From positions 3,720,001 to 3,784,000 of the forward strand of contig CP019882.1 of NCBI GenBank assembly GCA_002007745.1: a stretch of 64,000 bases of DNA. The letters are read 5' to 3'. This DNA is from Mycolicibacterium litorale (GTDB taxonomy: Bacteria; Actinomycetota; Actinomycetes; Mycobacteriales; Mycobacteriaceae). The notes under the pieces were generated by a model that had not been told where the DNA came from, did no database searches, and saw only the letters and a list, made by a program, of their open reading frames with translations. A program made the translations under genes and the position numbers. The first letter of the stretch is position 1; each line of letters opens with the position of its first letter. Below are positions 35,101 through 44,585 of the stretch, one piece after another.

Positions 35101-35177
35101 CTGCTGGCAACCGCCAGCCCCAACCCCATCGCAAACGCGGCGGATCCGACACGTAAACCAAACCCATTCGAACTCAT
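32140..35177 (-). CDS. Large secreted GH18 chitinase-like protein with Calx-beta domains, frameshifted as sequenced
   Basis: Restored length about 1012 residues. Order: signal peptide (about 1-32, ending in GVAVA), a disordered Ser/Ala/Arg region to about 180, module A (34422-34162), two Calx-beta domains (SIADATVTEGNSG and SIADAGRAEGNGG, each ending FSVTLSN/FTVTLSN), a GH18 barrel starting FFAPYVDMGAWP with the catalytic DFDIE in THLDFDIEG, a Gly/Thr linker, and module B at the C-terminus. Frames differ on either side of 34568-34572 (G run); one added base gives GLPPGPVQLLTG and joins the halves. Chitin or related beta-1,4-GlcNAc polymers are the expected substrate. It lies outside the neighbouring operons. 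Confidence 0.8.
32143..32412 (-). repeat. Module B: C-terminal copy of an intragenic ~90-residue repeat
   Basis: This stretch encodes a domain beginning TTTTVTWLWGTNTVLAFNPA that is roughly three-quarters identical in protein sequence to module A. Shared landmarks are LAFNPATDKLDF, the QTYTLQGV strand, NIVAKDA and AKWQS. It sits at the extreme C-terminus of the chitinase-like protein, which fits a carbohydrate- or wall-binding appendage. Confidence 0.75.
34162..34422 (-). repeat. Module A: N-terminal copy of the same intragenic repeat
   Basis: Encodes TTTTITWAWGANPVLAFNPA and onward to AKWQSLISGA. It precedes the Calx-beta domains, so the two copies flank the Calx-beta/GH18 core of one protein. 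No known binding-module family was recognised. Confidence 0.75.
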
Positions 35178-35308
35178 GGCACCCCGAATCCGGTCGCTAC
35201 GTCAGCAACGCTAAGTAATAGCGCACATTCGGCGCGGGCGCGCGCAAGTCAGCGAAAATTGACACGTTCGTCGGCCGCGTGTCACCAAAGCGGTATCCGC
35301 CGCGTGGC

Positions 35309-36652
35309 TCAGGCGGTCCCGGCCACCAACCAGCGTCCGGAGAAGGCGCGCCAGCCCACGAACACCAGCCGCAGCACCATGAACGTGGTCAACCCCGACC
35401 AGATGCCCAGCAGTCCCCAGCCCAGTACCAGGGACAACCAGATCAGGGGCAGGAAACCGACCAGCGCGCTCACCAGGGTGGCGGTCCGCATGAACGCCGC
35501 ATCGCCGGCACCCAGCAGCACGCCGTCGAGGGCGAACACGATGCCGGCGATGGGCAACTGCGCCACCATGAACCACCACGGCACCCCGATCGCGTCGAGT
35601 ACCGAACGATCGTCGGTGAACAGCGACGGCAGCACCGACGCGCCCACGGCGAAGGCGAAGGCCAGCACCGCCGAGGCGATGGTCGAGAACACCGTCACCC
35701 GCCACGCCACCGACTTCGCATGGCTCACCTGGCCCGCCCCGAGGGCGGCGCCGACCAACGACTGGGCGGCGATCGCAAGCGAATCCAGGACCAACGCAAG
35801 GAAATTCCACAGTTGCAACACCACCTGGTGGGCGGCCACCGCGGCGGCGCCGAATCTCGCGGCCACCGCCGCCGCCGACACGAAGCAGGCCTGGAACGCC
35901 AGGGTGCGCAACACCAGATCGCGGCCCATCACCACCTGCGCCCGCAGCACCGCGGTGTTCAACCGCAGCGGCACCCGCTCCACCAGCAACGCGCGGCAGA
36001 ACAGGACGGCGGCCAACCACTGGCCCACCAGGTTGGCGATCGCCGAGCCGGCCAGCTCCAGGCGCGGCAGACCCAGCCACCCGTACACCAGCAGTGGACA
36101 CAGCACCGCCGAGACACCAAAGCCCACAAGGACATAACGAAGCGGCCGCACGGTGTCCTGCACCCCGCGCATCCAGCCGTTGCCGGCCGCCGAGATGAGG
36201 ATGGCCGGCACCCCCAGGATGGCGATCCGCACCCACGGCATCGCCGCAGCGGCGATGCCGTCGCCGGACTTCGACCCGGCGATCGCCGACACCATCGGCA
36301 CCGCGGCCAGTTGCACCCCCGCGACGATCACCGCGCCCATGCCCACCGCCAGCCACGTGGCCTGCACGCCCTCCCCGACCGCCGAGCCGCGATCGCCGGC
36401 GCCGTAGAAGCGGGCCGAACGGGCCGTCGTCCCGTACGACAGGAAGGTCAGCTGCGAGCTGACCACCGACAGGATCAGCCCGCCGATCGCCAGACCCGCC
36501 AGGCTCAGCGCGCCCAGCCGACCGACGACGGCGATGTCGAACAACAGATAGATCGGCTCGGCGGCGAGTACTCCGAGTGCCGGAAACGCCAGCGCCGCGA
36601 TCCGGCGTCCGGTCACCGGAGTCGAGTCGCCAGGTCCAGCCGGGTCAGCCAA
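35309..36652 (-). CDS. dinF: MATE-family efflux transporter (DinF-like)
   Basis: 447 residues with about twelve hydrophobic segments in two six-helix halves, as in MATE exporters. Family stretches include ALAFPALGVLAAEPIYLLFDIAVVGRLGALSLAGLAIG at the start and the mirrored LDGVLLGAGDAAFMRTATLVSALVGFLPLI in the second half. It likely exports organic cations or drugs using a proton or sodium gradient. It overlaps the DHH phosphoesterase stop by 8 bp and is the last gene of the translation operon, in the position of Rv2836c dinF. Confidence 0.88.
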   Translation of the reverse strand: MADPAGPGDSTPVTGRRIAALAFPALGVLAAEPIYLLFDIAVVGRLGALSLAGLAIGGLILSVVSSQLTFLSYGTTARSARFYGAGDRGSAVGEGVQATWLAVGMGAVIVAGVQLAAVPMVSAIAGSKSGDGIAAAAMPWVRIAILGVPAILISAAGNGWMRGVQDTVRPLRYVLVGFGVSAVLCPLLVYGWLGLPRLELAGSAIANLVGQWLAAVLFCRALLVERVPLRLNTAVLRAQVVMGRDLVLRTLAFQACFVSAAAVAARFGAAAVAAHQVVLQLWNFLALVLDSLAIAAQSLVGAALGAGQVSHAKSVAWRVTVFSTIASAVLAFAFAVGASVLPSLFTDDRSVLDAIGVPWWFMVAQLPIAGIVFALDGVLLGAGDAAFMRTATLVSALVGFLPLIWLSLVLGWGLLGIWSGLTTFMVLRLVFVGWRAFSGRWLVAGTA

Positions 36653-37676
36653 GAGCGGCGGTCAGTTGCGCCACCACGTCGTCGATCGGTCCCTGGGCGG
36701 AGTAGCCGGCAGCCAACGTGTGGCCGCCGCCGCCGAAGCCACTGGCGACCTTTGCCAGGTCGTAGCTCTTGGCCCGCATCGACACTGACCAGTGCTGCGG
36801 CTCGATCTCCTTGAAAACCGCCGCAACCTCCGCCTCATGGGTGGTGCGCACGATATCGACGATGCTCTCCACCTCTTCGGAGCGATTAGCCATCCAGTCC
36901 TCGTGACCGACCACCACATAGACCAGGCCGTCACCGGCGGCAGCCTCCGGGAGCAGCCGGGCGGACGACAGCACCCGCGACAGCAGCGGCAGCCAGACGA
37001 ACGGGTGGGTGTCGAACAGCTCTCGACTGATCGCGGCGTTGTCGACCCCCAACTCGACCAGCCGGGCCGCCAGCCGCAGCGCCCGCGGCGATGCCCACCG
37101 GAACGAACCGGTGTCGATGGTCAGCCCCGCGTACAGGCAGATGGCCACGTCCCGATCGATCGGCTTACCCCACGCGTCGAGCAGCTCCGCGACCACCATC
37201 GTGGTCGAATCCGCGGCCGCGTCAACAAGATTGGCGGTGCCGAACAAGGTGTTCGACTTGTGGTGGTCGATCACGAGAACCTCGCGATCGGCTTCGGCCA
37301 GCGCCGCCAGACCGCCGAGCCGGTTGAGACTCGGGGCATCGACGGTGACCACCAGGTCGGCGTCCCGACGCATGTCAGCGGGAGCCACCAGCAGATGGCC
37401 GCCCGGCAGCATCCGCAGCGACTCGGGCAGCGTCGACGGCGTGGCGAAACTCACCTGCACCTCGACACCGTCGCGCTCCAGGATCAATGCCAAGGCCAGA
37501 CCCGCGCCCACGCTGTCGGCGTCGGGATGGACATGACAGATCACGCTCACCGAACCGGCTGCGCCCAGCACCGCGACGGCACCGTGCGCATCCACCCGCC
37601 TGCCGAGGCGGGTGATTTCAGTCGTCGAGTCGATCGCGGTCACCGGCGTCCTGGTCGTCCTCTTTCGCCCTGTCAT
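36645..37676 (-). CDS. DHH/DHHA1 phosphoesterase (nanoRNase / c-di-AMP phosphodiesterase, CnpB-like)
   Basis: 343 residues. The DHH domain carries HVHPDADSVGAG (metal-binding His and Asp), VTVDAPSLNRLG and the signature VIDHHKSN. The C-terminal DHHA1 domain ends GFGGGGHTLAAGYS. It corresponds to Rv2837c, reported as a cyclic-di-AMP phosphodiesterase and oligoribonuclease. Its first 59 bp overlap the end of rbfA, so the start may be later (for example near EITRLGRRVDAHG), but no better start codon stands out. Confidence 0.9.
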   Translation of the reverse strand: MTGRKRTTRTPVTAIDSTTEITRLGRRVDAHGAVAVLGAAGSVSVICHVHPDADSVGAGLALALILERDGVEVQVSFATPSTLPESLRMLPGGHLLVAPADMRRDADLVVTVDAPSLNRLGGLAALAEADREVLVIDHHKSNTLFGTANLVDAAADSTTMVVAELLDAWGKPIDRDVAICLYAGLTIDTGSFRWASPRALRLAARLVELGVDNAAISRELFDTHPFVWLPLLSRVLSSARLLPEAAAGDGLVYVVVGHEDWMANRSEEVESIVDIVRTTHEAEVAAVFKEIEPQHWSVSMRAKSYDLAKVASGFGGGGHTLAAGYSAQGPIDDVVAQLTAALG

Positions 37677-38139
37677 CCCCCGGGTCGCTGCGCGCCCCCT
37701 CTTCTCCTACCACACGGTAGGGCTGCGCGTCTCCTGCAGGAGTGGCCCCGGCCCGGATCCGCGCCACATCGGCGTCGGCGGCCCGGGCACGGGCCAGCAG
37801 TTCCTCCATGCGGTGCGCGGTGTCGGGGACGGTGTCACGCACGAACGTCAGGGTCGGCGTGAACCGGACACCGGTGCCGGCGCCGACCTTGCTGCGCAGC
37901 ACACCGGTGGCCTTGTCCAGCGCCGCCGCCGCCCCGGCATAGTCCGGCTCCTCCTGCAGCGAGCGGCCCATCACCGTGTAGTAGAGCGTGGCGTCGTGCA
38001 GATCTCCGGACACCTTCGCGTCGGTGATCGTCACCCCGGCGAGCCGGGGATCCTTGATCTCGTACTCGATCGCCGAGGCGACGATGGTGGAGATCCGCTT
38101 GGCCAGCCGCTTCGCCCGTGCGGGGTCAGCCACGGTCAC
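37618..38139 (-). CDS. rbfA: 30S ribosome-binding factor A
   Basis: 173 residues. The KH-like core has RLAKRISTIVASAIEYEIKDPRLAGVTITDAKVSGDLHDATLYYTVMG and LRSKVGAGTGVRFTPTLTFVRD. A 50-residue acidic tail rich in Asp, Glu and Arg follows, as in other mycobacterial RbfA proteins. It binds immature 30S subunits near helix 1 of 16S rRNA. It lies 27 bp after infB, with a dispersed repeat in the gap. Confidence 0.94.
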   Translation of the reverse strand: MTVADPARAKRLAKRISTIVASAIEYEIKDPRLAGVTITDAKVSGDLHDATLYYTVMGRSLQEEPDYAGAAAALDKATGVLRSKVGAGTGVRFTPTLTFVRDTVPDTAHRMEELLARARAADADVARIRAGATPAGDAQPYRVVGEEGARSDPGDDRAKEDDQDAGDRDRLDD

Positions 38140-38145
38140 CTCGGT

Positions 38146-38165
38146 TCTTCGCGCAAGCGCTCATC
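38146..38165. repeat. Dispersed short repeat in the infB-rbfA gap (inverted copy)
   Basis: TCTTCGCGCAAGCGCTCATC here is the exact reverse complement of the 20-base core of the two copies at 47454-47477 and 47487-47510. It fills most of the 27-bp gap between infB and rbfA. Confidence 0.7.
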
Positions 38166-38166
38166 A

Positions 38167-40937
38167 CTAGGTGCGCTCTTTTTCGACCAGCTCGTAGGTC
38201 TCGATGATGTCGCCTTCCTTGATGTCGGAGTAGGTCAACGTCAGACCGCATTCGTAACCCTCGCGGACCTCGGTGACGTCATCCTTCTCCCGGCGCAGCG
38301 ACGAGACCGTGAGGTTCTCGGCAACGACGACGTTGTCACGCAGCAGCCGCGCCTTGGCGTTGCGCCGCATGATGCCCGACTGCACGAGGCAGCCGGCGAT
38401 GTTGCCGACCTTCGACGACCGGAAGATCGCCCGGATCTCGGCGCGGCCGAGCTCCTTCTCCTCGTAGATCGGCTTGAGCATGCCCTTCAGGGCCTTCTCG
38501 ATCTCGTCGATCGCCTGGTAGATCACCGAGTAGTAGCGGATCTCCACGCCCTCGCGGTTGGCCAGCTCGGTGGCCTTGCCCTCCGCGCGGACGTTGAAGC
38601 CGATGATGATCGCATCCGAGGCCGACGCCAGGTTGACGTTGGTCTCGGTGACACCACCGACACCGCGGTCGATGACCCGCAGCTCCACCTCGTCGTCCAC
38701 CTGGATGCCCAGCAGGGCCTCCTCGAGCGCCTCGACCGTACCGGCGTTGTCGCCCTTGAGGATCAGGTTCAGCTGGCTGGTTTCCTTCAGCGCCGAATCC
38801 AGATCTTCCAGGCTGATCCGCTTGCGGGCACGGGCCGCCAGCGCGTTGCGCTTGCGCGCGCTGCGCCGGTCGGCGATCTGGCGGGCGATGCGGTCCTCGT
38901 CGACGACCAGGAAGTTGTCACCGGCGCCCGGCACCGACGTGAAGCCGATGACCTGCACCGGACGCGACGGGTAGGCCTCTTCGACGTCCTCGCCGTGCTC
39001 GTCGACCATCCGCCGCACTCGCCCGTAGGCGTCGCCGGCCACCACCGAGTCGCCGACCCGCAGCGTGCCGCGCTGGATCAGCACGGTCGCCACCGGGCCG
39101 CGGCCGCGGTCCAGGTGCGCCTCGATGGCCACACCCTGGGCTTCCATGTCGGGGTTGGCCCGCAGGTCCAGCGCCGCATCGGCGGTCAACAGCACGGCCT
39201 CTTCCAGCGCCTCGATGTTGGTGCCGTTCTTGGCCGAGATGTCGACGAACATGGTGTCGCCACCGAAGTCCTCGGCAACCAGTCCGTACTCGGTCAGCTG
39301 TGCCCGGATCTTCTGCGGGTCTGCGCCTTCCTTGTCGATCTTGTTGACCGCGACCACAATCGGCACATCCGCGGCCTGCGCGTGGTTGATGGCCTCCACC
39401 GTCTGCGGCATCACGCCGTCGTCGGCGGCCACCACCAGGATCGCGATGTCGGTGGCCTTCGCACCACGGGCACGCATGGCGGTGAACGCCTCGTGACCCG
39501 GGGTGTCGATGAAGGTGATCAACCGCTCGACGCCGTCGTGCTCGACAGCCACCTGGTAGGCACCGATGTGCTGGGTGATGCCACCGGCCTCGCCCTCGCG
39601 GACGCTGGCCTGGCGGATGGTGTCCAGCAGTCGGGTCTTGCCGTGGTCGACGTGACCCATGACAGTGACCACCGGCGGGCGGACCTCGAGATCTCCCTCG
39701 TCGCCCTCGTCCTCGCCGTAGGTGAGGTCGAAGGACTCCAGCAGCTCGCGGTCCTCGTCCTCGGGCGAGACGACCTGCACGACGTAGTTCATCTCGCTGC
39801 CGAGCAGCTCCAGGGTCTCGTCACCCACAGATTGGGTGGCGGTCACCATCTCGCCGAGGTTGAACAGCGCCTGGACCAGAGCGGCCGGGTTGGCGTCGAT
39901 CTTCTCGGCGAAGTCGCTCAGCGACGCGCCGCGGGCCAGCCGGATGACCTCACCGTTGCCATGCGGCAACCGAACGCCACCGACGACCGGTGCCTGCATG
40001 TTCTCGTATTCGGCGCGTTTTGCGCGCTTCGACTTGCGGCCACGACGCGGGGCACCACCGGGACGACCGAACGCACCGGCCGCGCCACCGCGCTGGCCGG
40101 GACGGCCACCGCCGCCACCACCACCGCCGCCGCCGGGGCGACCGCGGAAGCCGCCGGCAGCGGCGCCACCGGCACCGCCGCCACCACCGGGACCGCCGGT
40201 GCGGTAGTTACCGCCACCGCCGCCGCCGGGACGACCGCCGCCACCCGGGCCGGGCCGGGGGCCACCGCCGGGACGCGGGCCGCCGCCGGGGCGCGGACCT
40301 CCAGGGCGGCCGACCGTTCCGCCGGGCCGCGGCGGCATGTTGCCAGGCGTGGCACCACCGGGACGCGGACCGCCGGGACCGGGGCGCGGACCGCCGGGAC
40401 CGGGGCGCGGGCCCTGCGGGCGCGGCGCGGGACGCTCGACCGGCTGGGCCGAGGAGAACGGGTTGTTGCCGACGCGCGGCGGACGGGGCATGCCCGGCTT
40501 GGGCGCCGCAGGTCCCGGACGGGGGCCGGGAGTGGGGCCGGGACGGGCCGGGGACGGAGCCGGGGCGGACGCCGCCGGAGCGACCGGGGCCGCGGGGGCG
40601 GGCGGCGTGGGCGGCGCCGGCGGGGGCGTCGGGATCGGGGCGGCGGGCTTCGGGGCCGGCGCCTGCGGCGGTGCGGCCGCGACGGCAGCCGGGGACACCG
40701 GAGCGGGCTTGGGGGCGCACCGTTTCCGGACGGCCTGGGAGCCGGCTTGGCCGCCGGCTTGTCGGCGGATTTGCCGCCGAACGCTTCGCGCAACCGCCGC
40801 GCGACGGGAGCTTCCACCGTCGACGACGCCGATTTGACGAATTCGCCTTGTTCGCTCAGCCGAGCGAGAACTTCCTTACTGGTGACACCGAGTTCCTTCG
40901 CCAACTCGTGTACGCGGGCCTTGCCAGGTGCTGCCAC
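38167..40937 (-). CDS. infB: Translation initiation factor IF-2, frameshifted as sequenced
   Basis: Restored length about 923 residues. The IF2 N-terminal domain (MAAPGKARVHELAKELGVTS) is followed by a very long Pro/Ala then Gly/Arg/Pro low-complexity linker (about residues 65-340). The GTPase domain then has the G1 loop GHVDHGKTRLLD, the DTPGHEAF switch and NKIDKEG, followed by the EF-Tu-like and C-terminal fMet-tRNA-binding domains. The frame changes at a G run (40711-40715, plus strand); one added base gives NGAPPKPAPVSPAA. As IF2 is essential, the break is most likely a sequence error. Confidence 0.95.
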
Positions 40938-41029
40938 TGCAATCTCCTACTCAAGAGGCGACAGCGGTGGTCGGCCGCGCCTCGGGTTTAGCTACGACGC
41001 ATGGTCATCGTCGGGACTTCACGGTGTGC

Positions 41030-41380
41030 TCATGTTCTTCGCTGCCTGTTCTCTTGACCGGGGTGGCCATTCGATTTCTCGAAGTGCTCGACCACCGCGG
41101 ATGTCTCCGGTGAACCGGTGATGCGCAACGCTCGAGCGAAAGCTCGCCGCCGAATCGCTGCCTCTAGGCACCGGTCGTCGGGATGCAACCACGCACCCCG
41201 CCCCGGGAGGTTACCTGCTTGGTCAACGGTGACGGCGCAGGGACCGTTCCCGTTCGACACAGCCACCACTCGGAGGAGATCGACGGCCAACTCTCGCTTC
41301 CGGCACCCGATGCATGTCCGCACCGGTCCTTCGGTGCGACGATGACTTTTCCCGGGGGTCGGAGTCTCGCGCTGGATCAC
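41030..41380 (-). CDS. ylxR: YlxR-family RNA-binding protein
   Basis: About 116 residues. The YlxR/DUF448 signature is clear: GPVRTCIGCRKRE with a Cys pair, DLLRVVAV, GRGAWLHPDDRCLEAAIRRRAFARALR. The fold binds nucleic acid and the gene is almost always between nusA and infB. The GTG at 41380 was chosen because it matches the usual length and follows a TAGACT hexamer five bases upstream; ATG 41398 and GTG 41419 are in-frame alternatives. Here it is separated from nusA by an FAD oxidoreductase gene. Confidence 0.85.
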   Translation of the reverse strand: MIQRETPTPGKSHRRTEGPVRTCIGCRKRELAVDLLRVVAVSNGNGPCAVTVDQAGNLPGRGAWLHPDDRCLEAAIRRRAFARALRITGSPETSAVVEHFEKSNGHPGQENRQRRT

Positions 41381-41446
41381 GGCACAGTCTACCGTCATCG
41401 CGGCACCTCTCAGAACCACCCTTCGCCAACCCGCACGGACCGCCGA

Positions 41447-42864
41447 TCAGCGCATGCGCTCCTGATACGAGGAGTATTCGGCCCGCCCCACCACGCCGGC
41501 CTGATCGTCGGGCATCCCGGCCACCCGCGTCCCCAGCCGGATCGCCTGGTCCAGGTTGATGTAGACGCCCGCGCCCTGACGTCCGGTACTGATGATGCCG
41601 TCACCGAAACGGCGCAATGCATCGTCGAGCAGGTCGAACTCGCCGCCGGCGGCGTCGAAGTTGGCGTACGCGTCCCTGGCCGCCTCGGCGCCCAGGAACT
41701 CGAACGCGCCGGGCCCGACCAAGATGTCCATGTCATGCTCGGCGGCGGTCCGCACGTCGAATGAGTCGCCGGCGGGCACCGTGTATTCCAGCCCGATGAC
41801 GCCCGGCGGGCACCGCAGGTTCTGCCACTCCCCGAAGTTGTTGAATCGGTGCGCCCGGACGCCGGCGTCGTGGGTGTAGAGCCACTGGTAGCCGTGCCAG
41901 TCCTGCGGGTAGTGGTGCACCCGGACAACGCCGACCAGCAGGTCGCGCCGCCCCACCGCCTGCGACAGCCGAGCGGCCACATCGGGCCGGCCGAGGCCGA
42001 CGGCGAGGTCCTCGGGCCGGCCGGTGGACACGATCCGCCCGCAGGACAGCACGCGCCGGCCCCCGGGGCCGGCCACCGTGACCGCGATTCGCCCGGCGGT
42101 AGGTCGAGCGATCGATTCGACGCGCGACTCGAACAACCACTGCACCTGCTCACCGAGGCCTGCCGCCAACCGGGACCACAGCACCCCCACTCCCCGAGTG
42201 GGTAGAGGAATCGGTCCTCCGCGGCGCCGGCGCGATGACGACTGCGGCAGCCGGCGCCCAGCCGCGGAAGGGCGGTTGCCAGCACGGCACTGACGCGGGG
42301 GCTGAGGATGCGCTGGGCCGCCCAGGTAGCCGGGATCTGAGCGGGATCAACGCCGAAGACCTTGCGCGCGTGTGGCGTCATGAACTTCTCGGCCAGATAC
42401 GGCCCGTAGCGGTTCTTCACCCACTGGTCCAGGCTCTGATCGGTGGGATCCGCCGGCGCCGTCACCTTGCGCGCGATCAGCGAGGCCGCCCCGCGGGCAC
42501 GCACCCGCCACGGCAGGCAATCGCGGAACTGTCGCCAGTCGAAGGGGTAGCCCACCACATAGCCGTCGCGCAGGATGCCACTGCGGCGGCCGATCTCGGC
42601 CATCGCCACGCCGCCGATCCGGTCGGAGAAATCGGTCCATATCCGCCGCTGCTCGGCGGTTGCCGACAACAGCCGGTGTCCGCCGAGGTCCACCTCGTTG
42701 CCCGCGACGCGCGCCGAGCGCGCCAGCCCGCCCACTGCCGCCGTGCGCTCGATGACAGCCACCGACGCACCCGCTCTCACGCACGCGTCGGCCGCCGACA
42801 ATCCGGTGGGACCCGCCCCTATGACAAGGACGTCGACGGCCGCCCCCTCATCGACGTCGGCCAC
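41447..42864 (-). CDS. FAD/NAD(P)-binding oxidoreductase inserted in the nusA operon, frameshifted as sequenced
   Basis: Restored length about 472 residues. An N-terminal Rossmann motif (VLVIGAGPTGLSAADACVRAG, then VIERTAAVGGLARSA) is followed by NEVDLGGHRLLSA, reminiscent of UDP-galactopyranose-mutase/protoporphyrinogen-oxidase-like desaturases, and a C-terminal FAD-binding end (GVYINLDQAIRLGTRVA). Frames change at 42184-42188 (C run); one added base joins LYPLGEWG to VLWSRLAAGLGEQ. It stands between nusA and ylxR, which are adjacent in M. tuberculosis, so it looks inserted. Substrate unknown; a sugar-nucleotide or glycan-lipid role is a guess from the family resemblance. Confidence 0.75.
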
Positions 42865-42915
42865 CGGCGAGTCCCCCTGTCTCGGTGCTGTCGACTCCCC
42901 CGCGAAGTCGAGGTG

Positions 42916-43941
42916 TTAGCGCTCCTCGGCACCGCCCGGCGGGCCGCCTTCGGGCGGTGCCGAGTCACTGCGGATATCGATGCGCCAACCGGTCAGGCGG
43001 GCCGCCAGCCGGGCGTTCTGCCCCTCCTTGCCGATCGCCAGCGAAAGCTGGAAATCGGGGACCACCACCCGGGCCGCCCGGGTACCGGCGTCGATGACGC
43101 CGACCGACACCACCTTGGCCGGCGACAGCGCGTTGGCGACAAACCGGGTCGGATCCTCGTCGAAGTCGATGATGTCGATCTTCTCTCCCGACAGCTCACT
43201 CATCACGTTGCGGACCCGCTGGCCCATCGGCCCGATGCAGGCGCCCTTGGCGTTAAGCCCGGGGACCCGCGACTTCACCGCGATCTTCGAGCGATGCCCG
43301 GCCTCCCGGGCCACGGCCACGATTTCCACCGAGCCGTCGGCGATCTCGGGTACCTCCAGGGAGAACAGCTTGCGCACCAGGTTGGGGTGGGTGCGCGACA
43401 ACGTGATCAGCGGCTCGCGGGCGCCGCGGCTGACGCCGACGACATAACAACGCAGCCGGTCACCATGTTCGTAGCTCTCGCCGGGCACCTGTTCGGCGGC
43501 CGGAATGACACCTTCGGCGCCCTTGGTCTCGCTGCCCAGCCGCACGACCACCAGACCGCGGGCGTTGGCGCGGGCGTCGCGCTGGATGACGCCGGCGACG
43601 ATGTCGCCCTCCTTGGCGGAGAACTCCCCGTAGCTGCGCTCGTTCTCGGCGTCGCGGAACCGCTGCAGCATGACCTGGCGCGCCGTCGTCGCCGCGACCC
43701 GGCCGAAACCTTCCGGAGTGTCGTCCCACTCGCTGATGACGTTGCCGTCCTCGTCGGTCTCGCGCGCGATGACCTGCACGGCGCCGCTCTTGCGGTCGAT
43801 CTCGATCCGCGCGTCCGGCTGATGACCCTCGGTGTGGCGGTAGGCGGTCAGCAGCGCCGAGGAGATGGTGTCCAGTAGTTCATCCACCGAGATGCCGCGA
43901 TCGACCTCGATCGCATGCAGTGCACCCATGTCGATGTTCAT
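42916..43941 (-). CDS. nusA: Transcription termination/antitermination factor NusA
   Basis: 341 residues. It starts MNIDMGALHAIEVDRGISVDEL, typical of mycobacterial NusA. An N-terminal RNA-polymerase-binding domain is followed by an S1 domain (KEGDIVAGVIQRDARANARGLVVVRLG) and two KH domains (VPGLNAKGACIGPMGQRVRNVMSEL; LAIGKEGQNARLAARLTGW). No C-terminal acidic repeats are present, as is usual in actinobacteria. It binds RNA polymerase and nascent rRNA. The start overlaps the rimP stop by four bases. Confidence 0.96.
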   Translation of the reverse strand: MNIDMGALHAIEVDRGISVDELLDTISSALLTAYRHTEGHQPDARIEIDRKSGAVQVIARETDEDGNVISEWDDTPEGFGRVAATTARQVMLQRFRDAENERSYGEFSAKEGDIVAGVIQRDARANARGLVVVRLGSETKGAEGVIPAAEQVPGESYEHGDRLRCYVVGVSRGAREPLITLSRTHPNLVRKLFSLEVPEIADGSVEIVAVAREAGHRSKIAVKSRVPGLNAKGACIGPMGQRVRNVMSELSGEKIDIIDFDEDPTRFVANALSPAKVVSVGVIDAGTRAARVVVPDFQLSLAIGKEGQNARLAARLTGWRIDIRSDSAPPEGGPPGGAEER

Positions 43942-44471
43942 GTACCAGCCTCCGTTCCGGCGAGCCCCGCGAGTTCCAGTTCGCGCACGTTTGGCGTCGA
44001 AAACTCAACTTGGACAATAGCTTTGGTGATATCGGCGAGCGGGATCCGCTGGACGGTCAAACTGCCGCGGTCGCGCACGACCAGATCGAGTGCTCCGTCG
44101 GACACGGCGCCGAGCCGCCCGGTCACGGTGGTGCCGTCGCCGAGTTCGACGTCGGCCCTGCGTCCCTGGGCGCGGCGGAAATGCTTCTCGGCGGTCAGCG
44201 GCCGCTCCACTCCGGGCGAGGTGACCTCCAGGACATAGCTGTCCACGCCGATGTCGATGTCGTCGAGCAGGGCGGAGGCTGAACGGGACAGCTCTGCGAC
44301 GGTGTCGAGGTCCAGCGGAGTGTCCCCGTCGGCGATCACCGTGAGACGCGGCGGACTGGTCCGGGTGTCGATCGTGACATCTTCGATTTCGTATCCGGCG
44401 CGCGCGAACTCACCATCGAGTAGCTCGATCACCTGCTTCTGGGTTGGTAGCCCCGTAGAACGGCCAGCCAC
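43938..44471 (-). CDS. rimP: Ribosome maturation factor RimP
   Basis: 177 residues. The family's N-terminal domain is recognisable (YEIEDVTIDTRTSPPRLTVIADGDTPLDLDTVAELSRSASALLDD, then YVLEVTSPGVERPLT), followed by the SH3-like C-terminal barrel (GRRADVELGDGTTVTGRLGAV). It supports 30S subunit assembly. The GTG start at 44471 has GAGGAG six bases upstream. It heads the rimP-nusA-...-infB operon and is divergent from the lipoprotein gene. Confidence 0.93.
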   Translation of the reverse strand: MAGRSTGLPTQKQVIELLDGEFARAGYEIEDVTIDTRTSPPRLTVIADGDTPLDLDTVAELSRSASALLDDIDIGVDSYVLEVTSPGVERPLTAEKHFRRAQGRRADVELGDGTTVTGRLGAVSDGALDLVVRDRGSLTVQRIPLADITKAIVQVEFSTPNVRELELAGLAGTEAGT

Positions 44472-44585
44472 GGCGAGCTCCTCATCTTGAGTTGTCCTGT
44501 TCCGCTGCGTCGAATGCAGGGCCCCCGCAGGAGCCAGGTCTCAACGATACGCCAGCGGCCCATGCCGCAATGGCAGGATGTTGGC

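Noticed and set aside
35211..36356. Minus-strand frame overlapping the MATE gene
   Set aside because: Shifted-frame shadow of the transporter; Gly/Arg-rich, no membrane segments or motifs.
38167..40937. Programmed ribosomal frameshift in infB
   Set aside because: No slippery heptamer or stimulatory element stands out. The same kind of break occurs in six unrelated genes, so a sequence error is simpler.
37612..41121. Long plus-strand open frame opposite rbfA and infB
   Set aside because: Antisense to infB; its repeats mirror the Gly/Arg/Pro linker of IF2 read on the wrong strand.
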